A stretch of 64,000 nucleotides of DNA from Symbiodinium sp. CCMP2592 (taxonomy: Eukaryota > Sar > Dinophyceae > Suessiales > Symbiodiniaceae), in assembly GCA_905221615.1 (NCBI GenBank), contig CAJNDT010001224.1, positions 1,548,902 through 1,612,901 of the forward strand, in the 5' to 3' direction. Shown piece after piece: positions 60,813 to 64,000 of the stretch; position 1 is the stretch's first letter; each line of letters starts with the position of its first letter. Made by a program: the position numbers and the translations under genes. Below the pieces are notes generated by a model. It was not told the origin of the DNA. It saw only the letters and a program-made list of their open reading frames with translations, and did not search any database.

Positions 60813-62421
60813 TAAGCCGTAGAGATGCCAAGACTCTCAGGTTTCTGAATGCGCACACCGGGCCGGTCTTCGTGGTCCAGTTCTCTCCTGGCGGTACCGA
60901 GGTCACGGGCTCAGTCGCGGTTAAGCGTTTCGGGTTTAAGATTTGGGGCTTTGGGTTTAAGGAATACGTACAGGGGTTGAAATTTAGGGTTTAGGCTTTA
61001 GGAATTTAGGGTTTTGGGCTTATGGTTTTGGGTTCAGGGCTTAGGGATAAAAGAAGCCTGCTGGTACTTAGCGCGTCGTAGTTTGTGGGGGGGACGGTTA
61101 GGCGGGGGTTTCGGGTTTGGGGTCTCGATTTCCACGTTTGGGCTAGAGTGACGGGAGCTCGGAGTGAAGGGGTTTCGGCTTTGTGTTGCTTAGTGCTGAA
61201 TGCTGGAGCCCCTCGTGACGCATTAGAAAGCTTGCAAAAGGCCCTGAACCCTAAACCCCTCAACCCCTAAATCCTAAACCTTAAACCCCTAAAGCCCTAA
61301 GTCCTAACCATCAGCCACAATGCCATACACAGCCCATCTGAAACCCTTAAGCCCAAAGCCCTTAGCCCTGAGGTTTGAAGAAACCCACACTTCTCAAGGC
61401 CAAGGTTGCTTATTGTGGATCAAGGCTTCTGTAGGGGGTTTTGGGTTTGGGGTTTGGGTTTCAGTTAAAACTGTATGTTCCTTACTTCCAAAAATCCGAA
61501 CACCACTCCTTAAACCTAACCCCAAACCCTGAACCCTAATAAGCCCCAGATCCCAACCGTAAACCCTAATCCCAAACCCAAGCCCATACACTATATTAAA
61601 CCACAACATACGATCTTCACTCATAAGAAAGTCTAATGCCGTAGTGTACCATATTATACCCTAGCATACGAGCTATAATTCATAGTAGACTGTCTAATGT
61701 TATAGTATACTATAATATACTCTAACTCGACAGTCGGAATTAAAGCCCACCGTCGGAGGTGTTGACCGCCTCAGCAGACCGAACTGCCAGGCCAGATTTT
61801 GCACGGTGATCGATTGATGGGGACCCTTAAGAGTTCCTTTAAGGGTCCCCTTAAGGGATCTATAGGGACGTTTAGGGGGGCAGGGATAGGGTTTAGGGTT
61901 CAGGTATGCGGTTCAGGAATTAAGGCGCAGGGTTTAAGATTCAGGGTTGAGGGAATTATGCTTTGAGACTTCAGTTTCGAGCCTTGGTGCTCAAGATCCG
62001 TGATTTGGGGTTAAAGGTTTCGGGTTGAGAGTGGATTTCGGGTTGGCAGGTCCGTTGTTTCAAGAGACTTCGAAGGCCTCAATGTCTATGTGTCAAGCAC
62101 GAATCCCTGAACCAAACGAACAAGGGCCGCAATAGGTGGACTAGGCTTTTGGTCATGGACTCAATTTTTTTGTTGCTCGTGGGTACAACGACTATACTAC
62201 TGTATGGAAGGCTGGGTCATTACCAACACTCTTCCTCCATGCTCGTTAGTATGCCCCAGTATGCCCTCTTCTGAAATCTGTTTTCGTTGTTATGCCCCAG
62301 CATAACACTTTTCTGTGATGCTGTTAGACCATCGTCTGGGCAATGAAACGGGCCGTCGCAACCTTGCCAGAGGTCCCGAGGCTCTCTCTCCTACAAAAGC
62401 GGTTGAAGTGATTCGCAAAAC

Positions 62422-62524
62422 GGGAGTTTCCGAAAATGAGGGGTACCTTTTTTGGGGATCCTTATAACAAGGATCCCACTATTTGGGGTACTATCTTAGG
62501 GTTCCCTATTTTCGGAAATTCCCA
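62422..62524. repeat. Hairpin element, family H5
   Basis: Arms gggagtttccgaaaatgag ... tattttcggaaattccca. Confidence 0.9.
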
Positions 62525-62635
62525 TACTATTCCCAAATTAACCACTCTTAGGGCGGTACTAAGACCCTGGGATCAGCCCCAAAGCCAAAAGAAGTGTGTT
62601 GAATCGACACAGCCACGGTTTTATGAGTTCTGAGT

Positions 62636-62690
62636 GTAGGGTTTAGGGGTTTAGGGTTTAGGGGTTTAGGGTTTAGGGTTTAGGGTGTAC
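62636..62690. repeat. Telomere-like TTTAGGG tract
   Basis: Seven or so TTTAGGG/TTTAGGGG units. Confidence 0.88.
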
Positions 62691-63010
62691 AGTAACAATG
62701 TCAGCCGATAAAGTAAAGCCTCGTCTTCAAGTCAGGGCACTCCCGCAACTGCAGCTGAAGATCTTGAACGCCACAGCCCCATAAGCCCTAAGCCTTACGC
62801 CATCAACCCCATGTCTCAAAACCATATGCCCTATAGACCCAAAAGAGCCCTTATAAGAACCCCTTATCCTACCCTTAGAGGAAGCCGTACTGAAAAGGTT
62901 GTGGAGTCCTTCCGGTGAGTTGCTGCAGAAGCTGTCCGGTCACACGCAGGCTGCAGACTTGGAAGTGAGTTTCTGGGCTCAGGTGTTCAAGGTTCGCAAA
63001 TTTTGATTTG

Positions 63011-63103
63011 TACCCAGAGGCCCCAAAGTACTTCCTTTGTGGGATTACCTTATAGGGTGCTATATATGAACCCCAAAACTGAACTACTTTGGGGCCTTTG
63101 GGT
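63011..63103. repeat. Hairpin element, family H3
   Basis: Arms tacccagaggccccaaagta ... actttggggcctttgggta. Confidence 0.9.
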
Positions 63104-63263
63104 AAAGGCAGGAAGAGTTCGAGTTAGTGTTTGCGGTGATTCAGGGTCGTGGTTTTTGTGTCCTGGGTCTGGGATGTAGGCGCAGGTTGGTCTTTCGGTG
63201 CGTCGCTGAGGGCTGCCTGTACGGCAGGGTGGAGAGGCAGGCTGTGGGATTCATGGGGATACA

Positions 63264-63365
63264 GTAGAAGCCAGAAAGTTGGAATAGGAGTATCCTAACC
63301 CCTTTATGGTAAATATTAGGGGGTCCTACCATTAATCCATATTCCAGCTTTCTGGAGTTCCCTTT
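63264..63365. repeat. Hairpin element, family H6
   Basis: Inverted orientation, nearly identical to 52429-52531. Confidence 0.92.
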
Positions 63366-64000
63366 AAAGGGGCCTGACACAGGAGGGCCACCGGCTTCAA
63401 TATCCTCGTCACATTCCCCCCCTTGCATAGTCCTTGAGGTGCTCTTTCCTTGTGCTTTGAGTCTTTCGAGCCTCGAAGTGATGCAACCTTTGCTTCCTGG
63501 ACTCCACAAAAAAAAAATCTCCAGCTCCATACTCTACAGTACGTACCCTGAATAAACAGACCTTCTAACCGTAGTATGAAACACCTTATAAGGACCCTTA
63601 AAACTTGGATGCCGAAACTCCACAGTTAAGGGATGCAAGCAACCTCAAAAATATATTATGAACCAGTATGAACCAGTATGGAATTTCCACGCACGGATGT
63701 GCGCAGTGTGGGGTTCTAACATGATTCTGGACACTTGGTTATGGCCCGCTGCGACTGCTTTGCGCTCATGTCGTATGATATACACAGGATCCGTGAGCAA
63801 GATTCGTTTTAGATTCACATACGCTGGGCACCTTTTGGCACGGAAATATCCGAATCACCGCCGAAACTTGGGGAAGATTGTTGGCCGTCCCCCTGTCTGA
63901 CGAAAAAATATTGGGTGAGCATCTCACAGTAATCAGTAGTCCTGAATCCTGCAATGAAGCTTAGAAACTTAAAAACTTGCGAAATTTGGGAGTGTCTGCA

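Larger units (their letters stand above)
56526..64000. other. Spacer downstream of copy B
   Basis: About 7.5 kb with hairpin elements, telomere-like tracts (60298-60375, 60686-60812, 62636-62690), AT-rich CATA/TATA simple sequence (57905-58260, 58760-58850) and conserved segment 2. No third IMPDH first exon was recognised before the window ends. Confidence 0.7.

Noticed and set aside
2642..63365. CRISPR-like interpretation of the many short repeats
   Set aside because: Copies are dispersed kilobases apart, are palindromic, differ in family, and the genes are eukaryotic with introns.
63264..64000. First exon of a third IMPDH copy
   Set aside because: Spacing would place one near here, but I found no ATG followed by the RS-rich peptide.

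Overview
The window is nuclear DNA of a eukaryote, most likely a core dinoflagellate. It holds two head-to-tail copies of one gene, IMP dehydrogenase (IMPDH), both on the + strand. Each copy is broken into about 29 very small exons (30-91 nt) separated by introns averaging about 0.8 kb. The dinoflagellate call rests on splice sites that are mostly GC or GA rather than GT, with every acceptor read as AG followed by G; on tandem gene copies; on TTTAGGG-type repeats scattered everywhere; and on a very low coding fraction. I cannot name the genus.

Layout: copy A runs from 155 to its stop at 24453, and its first coding exon lies off the left edge. A spacer follows (24454-31567) with two short segments shared with the second unit, probably 3' UTR exons. 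Copy B is complete, from the ATG at 31568 to the stop at 56207 (29 exons). The right spacer (56208-64000) repeats the same conserved downstream segments. The repeating unit is about 32 kb. Joining the exons gives 1494 nt in A (497 codons plus stop, no interruption) and 1566 nt in B (521 residues plus stop). The two proteins differ at about 33 of 497 shared positions (roughly 93% identical). Introns cannot be aligned between copies, except one 3' end about 40 bp long. All intron positions are shared but one: A has a 712-bp intron (19312-20023) that B lacks.

Apart from these exons I recognise no protein gene, tRNA or rRNA. Introns and spacers are filled with three things. First, at least 15 families of short (50-250 bp) elements that fold back on themselves as long hairpins, most near 100 bp, several occurring 3-11 times. 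Second, degenerate TTTAGGG/CCCTAAA tracts. Third, microsatellites. Several hairpin elements sit within tens of bases of splice sites, one is nested around two others, and one appears to supply the pyrimidine tract of a splice acceptor. Nearly all the longer open reading frames are artefacts of these repeats.

IMPDH makes XMP from IMP, the committed step of guanine nucleotide synthesis. Both copies keep the catalytic cysteine loop, the flap, the Arg-Tyr pair and the two-CBS regulatory insert, so both look functional.
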